Of a stretch of 64,000 nucleotides of DNA, positions 26,937-35,931 are shown in pieces (within the stretch, counting starts at the first letter, position 1; the number at the start of each line of letters is the position of its first letter). Where the stretch lies: assembly GCF_000344615.1 (NCBI RefSeq), contig NZ_KB467824.1, forward strand, positions 46,445 through 110,444, read 5' to 3'. Source of the DNA: Janthinobacterium sp. CG3. GTDB taxonomy: Bacteria > Pseudomonadota > Gammaproteobacteria > Burkholderiales > Burkholderiaceae_D. A program made the position numbers and the translations under genes. The notes below the pieces were generated by a model that was given only the letters and a program-made list of their open reading frames with translations, had not been told where the DNA came from and ran no database searches.

Positions 26937-27161
26937 ATGACCACGATCAGCAGGATCACGATTGACAGCACGGTATGCCCGGCGTGTGCCGTTGCTATTC
27001 CGAAGCGTAACAAGGGATGCCCGCACTGCCACTATTCGTTCGCGAACAATGCGCATGGCCGCGTGGGCACGCTGCGCGAAATATTGGCAGCGCAAACCGG
27101 CCAGTTAAACAATGTTAGCCCGGATTTCCTACGCTTGGTCGCGCAGGCCGCTGGCGTCTAA
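26937..27161 (+). CDS. Small zinc-ribbon protein
   Basis: 74 residues. Two Cys pairs form a zinc ribbon: CPAC near residue 14 and CPHC near residue 29 (KRNKGCPHCHY). The rest is a helical tail (TLREILAAQTGQL, SPDFLRLVAQAAGV). It has a ribosome-binding site GGAAAAA 4-5 nt from ATG 26937. Zinc ribbons of this size usually bind nucleic acid or protein; the partner is unknown. Part of the co-directional small-gene array. Confidence 0.65.
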   Translation: MTTISRITIDSTVCPACAVAIPKRNKGCPHCHYSFANNAHGRVGTLREILAAQTGQLNNVSPDFLRLVAQAAGV

Positions 27162-27179
27162 CGGTAGAGGAAAACCGCC

Positions 27180-27449
27180 ATGTTTTACGAAGTCACGTAT
27201 ATGAGAAACGGTTACCAGCTTTCCGACGTGTTCCGCCCCGATTCGCGCTGGGGTAAGCGGATCTTTCGTGTTCAAGTAGCGACGTTACCAGACCACACGG
27301 ACAATGAGATCGTGCAAGCTGCGCGGGTCGACGTTCCAGTCGGGTATTGGCTTCATCGAATCTTGGCAATAGGTGGCGATCCACACGAGCGCAAGCTGTT
27401 CTTCAAACCCATCGTGGCTGTCAAACAAGCCGTAACCGAACCGGCCTAA
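27180..27449 (+). CDS. Small unknown protein
   Basis: 89 residues with an excellent ribosome-binding site (AGAGGAAAACC, then ATG 27180), 18 bases after the zinc-ribbon stop. No family recognised: FYEVTYMRNGYQLSDVF then a basic beta-rich middle (WGKRIFRVQVATLP) and a hydrophobic end. No signal peptide. Last gene of the array; after it comes another AAGGAAAATT box (27455) and then the convergent DUF2145 gene. Confidence 0.55.
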   Translation: MFYEVTYMRNGYQLSDVFRPDSRWGKRIFRVQVATLPDHTDNEIVQAARVDVPVGYWLHRILAIGGDPHERKLFFKPIVAVKQAVTEPA

Positions 27450-27519
27450 CGGCCAAGGAAAATTACCTGGCGCAGCTGCGTCCCGCATTCCACGGTTTTT
27501 CGAGGCCTGCTCCATCCCC

Positions 27520-28329
27520 TCAGTCAACCGCCAGCGCGATCTCCTTCATGTCCGGATCGCGCTGCTTGATGAAGCGCACGATCGAGTCGACCGTTACCGT
27601 GTCGATCTGGTTGGCCATGCGCCGGTCGAAGGGCTGGTCGTCGAAGGCGATGTTGGCCCGGAACATGCGCGCGCCGAGCCGGGTCGAGGCCGGGATCTGC
27701 AGCGTGATCGGCTGGTAGTTGGCCCATTTCAGCCACGCCTGCGCCTCGGCGCGGGTGTTGATCTTGCCGGGCGGGGCGTTGGCGGCGGCGTACGTTTCCA
27801 GCACCCACTGGTTGGAGTTCTGGTACTTGGTCGAGTACGGGTAGGCCAGCATGTTGTAGTGCGCACCGTGCAGGCGGCGCGGCGCTTTCGACGCCAGTTG
27901 GACCGCCAGCGCCTCTTGCACGTCCCAGTGCGGCACCAGGATCACGCTTTTGTACTCGTACACGTCGTCGAGGAAGAAATTGCCCAGTCCCTCGTTGTAG
28001 AGCGCCGACTCGGCGCTGCCGCAGCCGTTCAACTCATGCACCACCAGCCAGCGCCCGGACGGGTGGTCGCGCCAAGCCAGGCCGATGTGCGAGTACGTCA
28101 AATGGTACTTGCTCAGGTCCTGCCCGGCGCGGGCGATCAGCGCGACCTGCGCGCCGCTGGCGTCGAGCGCCTGGCGCGCCTTGTAGGCCAGGTCCAGCGC
28201 CTTGACGACCTTGGTGGCGTCGCCGGGGCGCGGCTCGCAGGAGCGGCCGGCCCGCGCCGGCGCCGTCGCGGCCAGGCCGGCTGCCAGGCACAGCAGCAGC
28301 GCCAGCGCGTTCAGACGCGTGGCGCTCAT
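27520..28329 (-). CDS. DUF2145 secreted protein
   Basis: 269 residues from ATG 28329, with signal peptide (LNALALLLCLAAGLAATAPARA). The conserved DUF2145 core is clear: ALDLAYKARQALDASGAQVA, SKYHLTYSHIGLAWRD, VVHELNGCGSAESALYNEG, FFLDDVYEYK and YQNSNQWVLE. Function unknown; the Cys/His-containing core resembles a papain-like or NlpC-type fold, but that is only an impression. Its start overlaps the stop of the upstream gene (ATGA), so they form a two-gene unit. Confidence 0.8.
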   Translation of the reverse strand: MSATRLNALALLLCLAAGLAATAPARAGRSCEPRPGDATKVVKALDLAYKARQALDASGAQVALIARAGQDLSKYHLTYSHIGLAWRDHPSGRWLVVHELNGCGSAESALYNEGLGNFFLDDVYEYKSVILVPHWDVQEALAVQLASKAPRRLHGAHYNMLAYPYSTKYQNSNQWVLETYAAANAPPGKINTRAEAQAWLKWANYQPITLQIPASTRLGARMFRANIAFDDQPFDRRMANQIDTVTVDSIVRFIKQRDPDMKEIALAVD

Positions 28330-28739
28330 ATGCCGGCCGCCGGAACGGTCGAGTGGTGCAGCAGCGACTTGCCGATTTCGTTCGGCACGTAGGCGATGAT
28401 TTTGCCGGACAGCACCAGCGCGTGGCCGGTCGAGACCGCCACTACGCTGACCACGGTGCCGGCCGCCAGCGACAGGCCGCGCGCGGCCTCGCCGGTCAGC
28501 TTGATCGAGGCGGCGCCGGCGTTGGCGGCGCCCTTCAGCACGACGACGCTGCCGTCGGCCACCGCCTCCACGCCCTCGACGAAGACATAACCAGAGGCGG
28601 CCAGCAAGGACATCGAGCCGAGCAGCACGATGCCCGACGCCATGCCGACGTTTTCCGAGGCGGTCGACAGTTCCGAGTTGCCGGCGTGGGCGCTGGCCGC
28701 GGCGGCGCAAAGCAGGCAGATGGACACTAAGCGTTTCAT
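28326..28739 (-). CDS. Unknown secreted/membrane protein paired with DUF2145
   Basis: 137 residues: signal peptide (KRLVSICLLCAAAASAHAG), then small-residue-rich hydrophobic segments (VGMASGIVLLGSMSLLAASGYVF; AGTVVSVVAVSTGHALVLSG). Translationally coupled to the DUF2145 gene by ATGA, a pairing suggesting a shared envelope function. No family beyond this neighbourhood is recognised. Confidence 0.65.
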   Translation of the reverse strand: MKRLVSICLLCAAAASAHAGNSELSTASENVGMASGIVLLGSMSLLAASGYVFVEGVEAVADGSVVVLKGAANAGAASIKLTGEAARGLSLAAGTVVSVVAVSTGHALVLSGKIIAYVPNEIGKSLLHHSTVPAAGI

Positions 28740-28880
28740 TTTTTCTCCGTTATTGTGGTCTTACAAGGTAATGATTGACGACGGCGCCGAAACTGGCAAT
28801 CGGAAACGGCGCGGTACTGCTTACTGGATGCCGTAGTATTGTTTCGCGCTACCGCATTCTGGCATTCTGGCATTTCGGCG

Positions 28881-30299
28881 TCACGGCGCTTTGTCCTGGT
28901 CGTTCATTTGTTTTATTAGGCGCCAGGCGAAAAAGCCCAGCACGCCCACGCCCAGCAGCAGCACGGCCCACAGCGCGGCCAGCCGCAACTGGGCCGCGCG
29001 CGCGGCGCCGGCCGCCACGGCCGGCGCCGCCGAATCCGGCTGGCGGCTGGCCAGCGGCCCCGCCTGCGCCTGTTCCAGGGTTTGCAGTTCGCCCTGGCTG
29101 AAGCCGGGCGCGACTTGTTCCAGTTCGACGGCGGCGGCGGCGGCGTCGGCGCGGCCGAACGCCAGCGTGTACGGCGGCTTGCCGTTGGCCAGGAACACCA
29201 CGCTCGACGGCGACCATACCAGCCGCAGCGCCGGCTTGCCGCCGGCGCCGTTGAGCGGGCGCAGCACCCATTGCGCGTTGTGCAGCGGCGCCACCGCCAT
29301 GTCGCCCGAGCTGCGCGTGCGCCCCGCCTGCGTGATCTGGTAAAAAGTGGCGCGCACCAGCGGCTCGAAACTCAGCGTGCTGGGCTGGCCGAGCTGGCGG
29401 CCGGGCAGTTCGTGGTAGCGCCCCAGCACGCTTGGCAGCACCACGTTCGGTTCGCTAAATTGCAGGCCGATTTTCTCCACCGGAATCGCCACGGCGCCCT
29501 TGTAGACCAAGTCCTGGCCGACTTTCCCCGGCGCCGCTTGCAATACCAGTCGCTCGGCGTGCGGCGCGATGTCGGTCTGGCTGATCGATTCGGCGCTGAT
29601 GCCGGCAAACAGCAACGGCGCGCCCTCGCGCCAGCTCAGGCGGGCGTAGCGGAGGCGGCGCGCTTCGAATTCGATGCGGTCGTTGGCCAGCGTTTGGGTG
29701 TCGCTGTTGACCAGCCAGTCCAGCGCGGCCGCGCCGATCGGCTCCCAGCGTTTGAGGTCGTCGCTGACCTCCAGCCAGACCTGGGCGTGGTAGCTGGCGG
29801 TGCCGGCCGGCAGGCGAAAGCGCAGGGCGTTGACGGCGGCGTCGGTCTGGCCGATGTCGAGCACCAGGCTGCTCAATTCGGCTTTGCCGGGGACCTCGCC
29901 GGCGCGCGCGGCGCGCGTGACCGACAGCAGGCGGCCGTCGCTGCCGGTACGGATGTCGAGTCCGCCCGCGTCGTCGCCTTGGGCGTCGCCGCGCGCACCG
30001 GTGACGGGGAAGATCCTGGCCGGCAACTCGCTGCGGCTGGTGCGCGCCTGCGCGGGCGGGCGCTGTAGCGCGAACGCCAGCTTGTTGCCGTCCTTGTCGA
30101 ACAGGCGCAGGTCGCGCAGGTCGGGCGTGGCGGCGCGCAGGTAGACCGACTGCGGCAGGCGGAAGGCGACCACGCCGCCTGTGCCGCTGACGCTCAGCGG
30201 CAGGCTGTGTGGATAGTCGGCCGGCGTGTCGGATGGCGCCGCGGCGCCGGCCTGGCCGGCCAGCGCCAGTGCCAGCACCGAGGTCAATATGAAGTTCAT
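28881..30299 (-). CDS. DUF3999 membrane-anchored protein
   Basis: 472 residues from ATG 30299: signal peptide (NFILTSVLALALAGQAGAA), a long periplasmic beta-rich region (PQSVYLRAATPDLRDLRLFD; LWLEVSDDLKRW-like repeats) and a single C-terminal helix (LWAVLLLGVGVLGFFAWRLI) with a short cytoplasmic end. DUF3999 genes are characteristically found beside a DUF2339 gene, as here; the pair probably forms an envelope complex of unknown function. A palindromic repeat pair separates the two genes. Confidence 0.8.
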   Translation of the reverse strand: MNFILTSVLALALAGQAGAAAPSDTPADYPHSLPLSVSGTGGVVAFRLPQSVYLRAATPDLRDLRLFDKDGNKLAFALQRPPAQARTSRSELPARIFPVTGARGDAQGDDAGGLDIRTGSDGRLLSVTRAARAGEVPGKAELSSLVLDIGQTDAAVNALRFRLPAGTASYHAQVWLEVSDDLKRWEPIGAAALDWLVNSDTQTLANDRIEFEARRLRYARLSWREGAPLLFAGISAESISQTDIAPHAERLVLQAAPGKVGQDLVYKGAVAIPVEKIGLQFSEPNVVLPSVLGRYHELPGRQLGQPSTLSFEPLVRATFYQITQAGRTRSSGDMAVAPLHNAQWVLRPLNGAGGKPALRLVWSPSSVVFLANGKPPYTLAFGRADAAAAAVELEQVAPGFSQGELQTLEQAQAGPLASRQPDSAAPAVAAGAARAAQLRLAALWAVLLLGVGVLGFFAWRLIKQMNDQDKAP

Positions 30300-30337
30300 C
30301 CTTGGTCGCGCTTTCTGTATCGTTATGGTTAGTGTGT

Positions 30338-30463
30338 CGTAGGTCGGATGCGGGGGCCGCCGAGGCGAGCGTAATCCGACCATGTTGGCCGACGCGCGAC
30401 GCGCTGTCACAGGCCAACGTTGTCGGGTTACGCCGTTCCGGCGAACCCGACCGAGGAAAATCG
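30338..30463. repeat. Inverted pair of REP-like repeats (copies 4 and 5)
   Basis: Copy 4 (30338-30380, reverse orientation, CGTAGGTCGG to CCGAC) and copy 5 (30422-30463, forward, GTCGGGTTACGCCGTTCCGG onward) face each other across about 40 bases. CATGTTGGCC (30381) and GGCCAACGTTG (30413) continue the symmetry, so the whole block can fold as one long structure. It lies between the DUF2339 and DUF3999 genes. Confidence 0.75.
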
Positions 30464-30480
30464 CCCAGGCTGTCCGGCGC

Positions 30481-33400
30481 TCATTGTGTATTTTCCGCCG
30501 GCTGGCCCGGGTACGGCGCCAGGTAGCCGATGATGAGCATCAGCACGCCGACGCCGACGAAGGAAACGATGCGTTCGATGCCGCCGACGTTGGACAGGTC
30601 GATCAGGAACAGTTTCAGCACGACCAGGGCGAGCAAGCCGGCGCCCAGGCCCCATTGCTTGCGGGCGTGGCGCAGCGCGGCGTGGCGCATTAGAACCAGC
30701 GCGGTGACGCTCCACGCCAGCGACAGCAGCGCTTGCACGAAGCGCGAGGCCAGCATGGCGTCGAAGCGGTATGGCACGTCCATGTAGTTCGACACGCTGC
30801 GCAGCAGCATCAGGTTCAGCCAGGCGTAGATGAGGCAGCCGGCGATTACCGGCACGCGGCCTTGCCAGAGCGGCGACAGGGCAGGCTGGCCGGCGCGCAG
30901 CAGGCGGTAGGCGGTGACGGCCAGCAGCATGGCGAAGCCGGTGCTCAGGTCGAGCGGGTTGAGCAGCGGCAGATAGGGCAGCGGCGCCATTGCGCCGTTG
31001 TAGCTCAGGTTCCAGTCCAGCACCAGCAGGCAGGACCACAGGGCCGCCAGCGGGATCAGGCAACGCCGATACCACGTTTCCAGCGGCGCCAGCGGCCAGC
31101 CGCCGGCGCGGCAGCGGCGCGCCAACAGCGCCACCGCCAGCATCATGGCCCAGGCCGGCAGGTAGCGCGCCCAACTACCGCTGACTTCCCAGCCGGCCAG
31201 GTCCAGCAGGCGCTGTTGCTCGCTGGCGCCGGCCAGCAACCAAGCCGAGATGTGCTGCCCGGCGACCGGCCAGATCATCAGCCAGGGCGCGCCGGTGCGC
31301 ACCGCGTGCAGCAGTTGCAGCGGCCGGGTGGCGATGTGCCAGCCGGCGCGCGGCCACAGTTGCAGCAGGTATTCGCCGGCCAGCCAGACGGCCGCCAGCG
31401 CCAGCCAGGCCAGCCGGCCCGGCAGGTGCCCGCCCACGTACAGCTCGCCCAGCATGTTGATGCTGGCCAGCGCCAACGCCAGCCACGCCGGCGCCGTGAA
31501 CCAGCGCAGCGTCGGCCAGGCCAGGCGCCGCGCCAGCCAGCCGAACAGCGGCGTGAACAGGGCCAGTAGCAGGGCGTAGGCCGCCTGCCAGTCTTCCAGC
31601 GGGAAGCCGCCGCCGGCCGGCGCCGCGTAGAGCGCGGTGAACCAACTGGCCAACGAGGTCAGCACCAGCGCGAACCAGAAGAAGGCGGCGCCGGGCAGCA
31701 GCGACGTCGCCATCGCCGACAAGGCCGGGTCGGCGTCGGCGCGGCCCTGGCGCTCGCTGAACCAGCTGCTCAGGAAGAGGGCGGCGCCGAGCATCAGCGC
31801 GCTCGGGAAGGGGCCGTCGAGCAGGTTCGGGGTGATGGCGATCCAGTCGTCGGCGCTGCGCGCGAGTAGCGCGACGGCGCCGATCACCTGCACCGCAATG
31901 GCGAATTTGGCGGCGGCCGCCCATTCCATGCGCTTGGCGACGAGGCCGAGCGCGACGGCGACCAGCACGGCGCTGCCGCTCATCAGGTTGAGCTGGGTGG
32001 CGCCGCTGGTGCGCAGCAGCGCTTCGGTCCAGGCGCCCGCCAGCAGCCACAGCGCGGCGGCGGCGAGGAAGAACAGCGACAGCGCGCGCAGGCGCTTGCC
32101 GCCCGATTCCTCCGGCGCGCGGCGCAGCGTGGCGGCCATGAAGAAGGCGCTGGCGGCCAGCACCAGGAAGCCGAGCCAGAGGTTCTCGCGCAGCGCGGCG
32201 GCGGCGTGGAGGCCGCTGGTGGCGCCGAGGAAGGAGATCCACGCGCCGGCCTGGACCAGCAGGCCGAAGGCCCAGGCCAGCCGACGGCGCTGGCGCAGGC
32301 CGACCCAGACGATGCCGGCGCCTTCCAGCGCCCACGCGGCCGAGGTCCAGCGGCCGTCGAGCGCCAGCGGCAGCGCCAGCGTGCCGAAGGCGACGCCGAG
32401 CGCCAGGAAGGATTCGGTCAGCAGTTTGAAGTTGCCGCCGCGGCGCCACAGCGTCGCCGCCAGGCCGGTGTAGAACAGGCCCAGCGCCAGCGCGGAGAAG
32501 GCCATGCCGAACGGCGTCGCCTTGACCAGGCCGTACTGCAAGCCCATCGCCAGCAGCGGCGTGCCGAACACCAGGGTGGCGTCGACGTAGTGCTTGAGCC
32601 GGGGCGCCTGACGCGCCGCGTAGGCCAGCGCGATGCCGACGTAGAACAGGAAGAACAGGATCAGGAATAGTTGCGCCGACAGGTAGTCGTCCGGCGTGTA
32701 TTTCAACACGCCCCAGGCGGTGCCGACGACGAAGGTGAAGGCGAAGCCGAGCAGGTTGAGCATGCGCCACGAGCGTTTCAGCGCGATGGCGAACACGCCG
32801 GCGTTGAGCACGGCGTAGTAGCTGAACAGGCCGATGTGGCTGCCGCCGCCGGTGGAGGTGAGGATGGGCACGGCGAAGCCGCCGACGATGCCGAAGGTGG
32901 CCAGCCAGACGGCGTTTTGCAGCACCGCCAGCAGGCAGGTGAAGGCGGTTAGCACCAGCAGCAGGGCGAAGGCCATGCCGCCCGGAATCAGGTGGTACAG
33001 GCGGAAGGCGCCGAACACGACCATCATCAGGATGGCCAGGGCCGCGCCCTGCACCGGCAGGCTGATGCCGGGACGCGATTCGCGGATGCGCCAGGCCCAG
33101 CCGAGCAGGGCGATGTCGGCCAGCGCGATGCCGGCCAGGCGCAGCTCGATTGGCACGGTGATTTGCGCGGCCACGTATTTCAGCAGGAAGCTGACGCCGA
33201 TGAACAGGATCAGCAAGCCCAGCTTGGCCACCAGGTTGCCGGTGAACAGCCAATTCTTGGCTTTCGCGGCGAAACCGTCGGCGCTGGCGGCCCAGGCCGG
33301 CGTTTCCTGTTTCCAGCCGGGCGAAAACTCGTCCAGGGGCAGGTCGGCGGCGGGCGCGGCGGCTTGATGGACTTCGGCACTGGCCGGCGCTGACGCCTTC

Positions 33401-33744
33401 GCGTCTACCGGTATGGCGGCGGCGACGGCCGCCTGCACCGGCTCAGGTGCCGGCGTTGGCGGTGTCGGCTCGGGCGCCGCCGCGGGAACGGTCGCGGCAG
33501 CCGGCACCGGCGCCGCTTGCGTTACCGGTGCGGCGGGTGCGGCCGGCGCGCCGTTCTGCGCCGCCGCTTTGCGCAGCGTCGCCACTTGCTTCTGCAAGGA
33601 CTGCAGTTCCGCCCTCAAGCTGCTGGTCTCGGACGACAGCGCGTCGACGCGCTTGCGCGCCGCGCTGGTACGGGACAGGGCAATGAACGGCAGGAGGAAA
33701 TACACAATGCCGAGAACAACAACAATACTGACCAACAATTCCAT
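30481..33744 (-). CDS. DUF2339 polytopic membrane protein
   Basis: 1087 residues. The N-terminal helix (LLVSIVVVLGIVYFLLPFIAL) is followed by a coiled coil (LSSETSSLRAELQSLQKQVA), an Ala/Pro-rich linker, and then more than 20 predicted membrane helices from residue 165 on (WLFTGNLVAKLGLLILFIGV, FLLKYVA). This layout and length fit DUF2339. Function unknown. It is the first gene of the DUF2339-DUF3999 pair, with its promoter in 33745-33900. Confidence 0.85.
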   Translation of the reverse strand: MELLVSIVVVLGIVYFLLPFIALSRTSAARKRVDALSSETSSLRAELQSLQKQVATLRKAAAQNGAPAAPAAPVTQAAPVPAAATVPAAAPEPTPPTPAPEPVQAAVAAAIPVDAKASAPASAEVHQAAAPAADLPLDEFSPGWKQETPAWAASADGFAAKAKNWLFTGNLVAKLGLLILFIGVSFLLKYVAAQITVPIELRLAGIALADIALLGWAWRIRESRPGISLPVQGAALAILMMVVFGAFRLYHLIPGGMAFALLLVLTAFTCLLAVLQNAVWLATFGIVGGFAVPILTSTGGGSHIGLFSYYAVLNAGVFAIALKRSWRMLNLLGFAFTFVVGTAWGVLKYTPDDYLSAQLFLILFFLFYVGIALAYAARQAPRLKHYVDATLVFGTPLLAMGLQYGLVKATPFGMAFSALALGLFYTGLAATLWRRGGNFKLLTESFLALGVAFGTLALPLALDGRWTSAAWALEGAGIVWVGLRQRRRLAWAFGLLVQAGAWISFLGATSGLHAAAALRENLWLGFLVLAASAFFMAATLRRAPEESGGKRLRALSLFFLAAAALWLLAGAWTEALLRTSGATQLNLMSGSAVLVAVALGLVAKRMEWAAAAKFAIAVQVIGAVALLARSADDWIAITPNLLDGPFPSALMLGAALFLSSWFSERQGRADADPALSAMATSLLPGAAFFWFALVLTSLASWFTALYAAPAGGGFPLEDWQAAYALLLALFTPLFGWLARRLAWPTLRWFTAPAWLALALASINMLGELYVGGHLPGRLAWLALAAVWLAGEYLLQLWPRAGWHIATRPLQLLHAVRTGAPWLMIWPVAGQHISAWLLAGASEQQRLLDLAGWEVSGSWARYLPAWAMMLAVALLARRCRAGGWPLAPLETWYRRCLIPLAALWSCLLVLDWNLSYNGAMAPLPYLPLLNPLDLSTGFAMLLAVTAYRLLRAGQPALSPLWQGRVPVIAGCLIYAWLNLMLLRSVSNYMDVPYRFDAMLASRFVQALLSLAWSVTALVLMRHAALRHARKQWGLGAGLLALVVLKLFLIDLSNVGGIERIVSFVGVGVLMLIIGYLAPYPGQPAENTQ

Positions 33745-33834
33745 GGCGCCGCCCGCTTTCTGTGATGCGTTTCTTGCAATACGATTGAACGGCGAACCCT
33801 GCCAGAGCGACCCGACACATCAGATTTCCGCTAT

Positions 33835-33851
33835 ATTATCCGAATGATAAT
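33835..33851. promoter_or_regulatory. Short palindrome between divergent genes
   Basis: ATTATC-CGAAT-GATAAT, perfect 6-bp arms, in the 279-base region between DUF2339 (minus) and the MFS-acyltransferase gene (plus). It could be an operator. Otherwise this region shows no gene. Confidence 0.4.
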
Positions 33852-34023
33852 GTAGAAGCGCCTAAACGTATTTTTCTTGTTGCGCCGGAAGCCCGCCGCG
33901 CCCGGCCGGGATTGTTCCAGCGCAGCCGGCCGGGAGAACGACTGGATCGAATGGCAATTAATATTGTCGGCGGCGGCGTAGTCCTGTATTTTGTCAATCT
34001 GTTCCCCTTTCCCATCCGATCAC

Positions 34024-35910
34024 ATGAGTCAATCCAGCCAGTTCGCCCTGTTGTCCGAGCGCCGCTTCGGTCCGTTTTTCTGGACCCAGTTCTTTGGCGC
34101 CTTCAACGACAATCTGTTCAAGACGGCGCTGATGGTGATCCTGGCGTACGACGCGCTGAGCTGGACCACGCTGCCCGCCTCCACCATCACCAACCTGATC
34201 CCCGGCCTGTTCATCCTGCCGTACGTGGTGTTTTCGGCAACCGCCGGGCAGATCGCCGACAAGTTCGAGAAGGCCGGCCTGGCGCGCTTCGTCAAATGGC
34301 TGGAGCTGGCCATCATGGCGGTGGCGGCGCTGGGCTGGATGTCGCACACCTTGTGGTTGCTGGTGGCCGCGGTGGTCGGCATGGGCGTCCATTCGACCCT
34401 GTTCGGGCCGGTGAAATACGCCTACCTGCCGCAGCAGTTGAAGCCGGAGGAGTTAATCGGCGGTAATGGCCTGATCGAGATGGGCACCTTCGTCGGCATC
34501 CTGCTCGGTGAAATCCTCGGCGCGGTGCTGGTGGTGTACAAGCCGTGGGGCGTCGAGCTGGTGGCCGGCGCGACCATCGTGGTGTCCGTGGTCGGCCTGC
34601 TGGCGAGCTACCGCGTGCCGCTGACGCCGGCCGCCGAACCCGGGCTGAACATCAACTGGAACCCGCTTAGCGAATCGATCCGCAACATCGGCTTTTCGCG
34701 CAAGAACCGGGTGGTCTTCCTGGCCATGCTGGGCAATTCCTGGTTCTGGTTCTACGGCGCCCTGATCCTGGCCCAGTTCCCGGTTTACGCCAAGGATTAC
34801 CTGCACGGCGAGCACGGCGTGTTCGTGCTGCTGCTGACGGTGTTCTCGCTGGGTATCGGCACCGGTTCGCTGTTGTGCGAGCGCCTGTCGGGGCACAAGA
34901 TTGAAATCGGCTTGGTGCCGTTCGGCTCGATCGGCCTGTCGCTGTTCGGCATCGACCTGTATTTCGCCAGCATCGGCTACAGCAACACCGAGGTGGTCGG
35001 CGTGCTGGCCCTGCTGGCCCAGCACAGCGTGCCGCGCATCCTGTTCGACATCGCCATGATCGGCGTTTTCGGCGGCTTCTTCATCGTGCCGCTGTTCGCG
35101 CTGATCCAAACCCGCTGCGACCGCGCCCACATCTCCCGCACCATCGCCGGCATGAATATCATGAACGCGCTGTTCATGGTGGCGGCGGCCGGCGTGGCCA
35201 TTTTGCTGTTGGGGCAGGGCTTCACGATTCCGCAGCTGTTCCTCCTGACGGCGGTTTTGAACGCGCTGGTGGCGGTGTATATCTTCTCGCTGGTGCCGGA
35301 ATTCCTGATGCGCTTCCTGGCCTGGCTACTGATCCACACCATCCACCGCGTCAAGTGCGTCGACGCCGAGCGCATCCCGGCCGAGGGCGCCGCCGTGCTG
35401 GTGTGTAACCACGTCAGCTTCGTCGACGCCATCGTCATCGTCGCGGCCAGCCCGCGGCCGATCCGCTTCGTCATGGACCACCGCATCTTCAAGCTGCCAC
35501 TGCTGGGCTGGATTTTCCGCACCGGCAAGGCGATCCCGATCGCCTCGGCCAAGGACGACCCGTGGTTGATGGAAAAGGCCTTCGTCGACATCGCCCAGGC
35601 GCTGCACGACGGCGACCTGGTGTGCATTTTCCCCGAGGGGAAGTTGACGACGACCGGCGAGATGAACGAGTTCAAGGGCGGTATTGCGAAGATCCTGGCA
35701 CGCTCGCCGGTGCCGGTGATTCCAATGGCGCTGCGCGGCCTGTGGGGGCATTGGCTCAGCCGCAACAAGGCCAATGTGTTCGAGCGGACCTTCCGCGGCG
35801 GCTGGCGTTCGCGCCTGGCGCTGGCGGTCGGCCAGCCGGTGGCGCCGGTCGACGCCACGCCGGAGTATTTGCAGCAGCAGGTGAGCAAGCTGCGCGGCCA
35901 TTGGAAGTAG
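34024..35910 (+). CDS. MFS transporter fused to 1-acylglycerol-3-phosphate acyltransferase (LplT-Aas-like)
   Basis: 628 residues from ATG 34024; an upstream in-frame ATG (33991) adds 11 unlikely residues. Residues 1-410 are a 12-helix MFS permease (FFGAFNDNLFKTALMVIL at the start is LplT-like). Residues from about 430 are an acyltransferase: NHVSFVD (H-x4-D, about 462-467) and FPEGKLTTTGEMNEFKGG (from about 536). Such fusions flip lysophospholipids and reacylate them at the inner membrane; no separate acyl-ACP synthetase domain is present. Single gene. Confidence 0.87.
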   Translation: MSQSSQFALLSERRFGPFFWTQFFGAFNDNLFKTALMVILAYDALSWTTLPASTITNLIPGLFILPYVVFSATAGQIADKFEKAGLARFVKWLELAIMAVAALGWMSHTLWLLVAAVVGMGVHSTLFGPVKYAYLPQQLKPEELIGGNGLIEMGTFVGILLGEILGAVLVVYKPWGVELVAGATIVVSVVGLLASYRVPLTPAAEPGLNINWNPLSESIRNIGFSRKNRVVFLAMLGNSWFWFYGALILAQFPVYAKDYLHGEHGVFVLLLTVFSLGIGTGSLLCERLSGHKIEIGLVPFGSIGLSLFGIDLYFASIGYSNTEVVGVLALLAQHSVPRILFDIAMIGVFGGFFIVPLFALIQTRCDRAHISRTIAGMNIMNALFMVAAAGVAILLLGQGFTIPQLFLLTAVLNALVAVYIFSLVPEFLMRFLAWLLIHTIHRVKCVDAERIPAEGAAVLVCNHVSFVDAIVIVAASPRPIRFVMDHRIFKLPLLGWIFRTGKAIPIASAKDDPWLMEKAFVDIAQALHDGDLVCIFPEGKLTTTGEMNEFKGGIAKILARSPVPVIPMALRGLWGHWLSRNKANVFERTFRGGWRSRLALAVGQPVAPVDATPEYLQQQVSKLRGHWK

Positions 35911-35931
35911 GCATTGCATGCCGTTTGCGCC

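Noticed and set aside
28855..28870. Tandem CATTCTGG x2
   Set aside because: Only two short units, next to a gene end; no sign of function.
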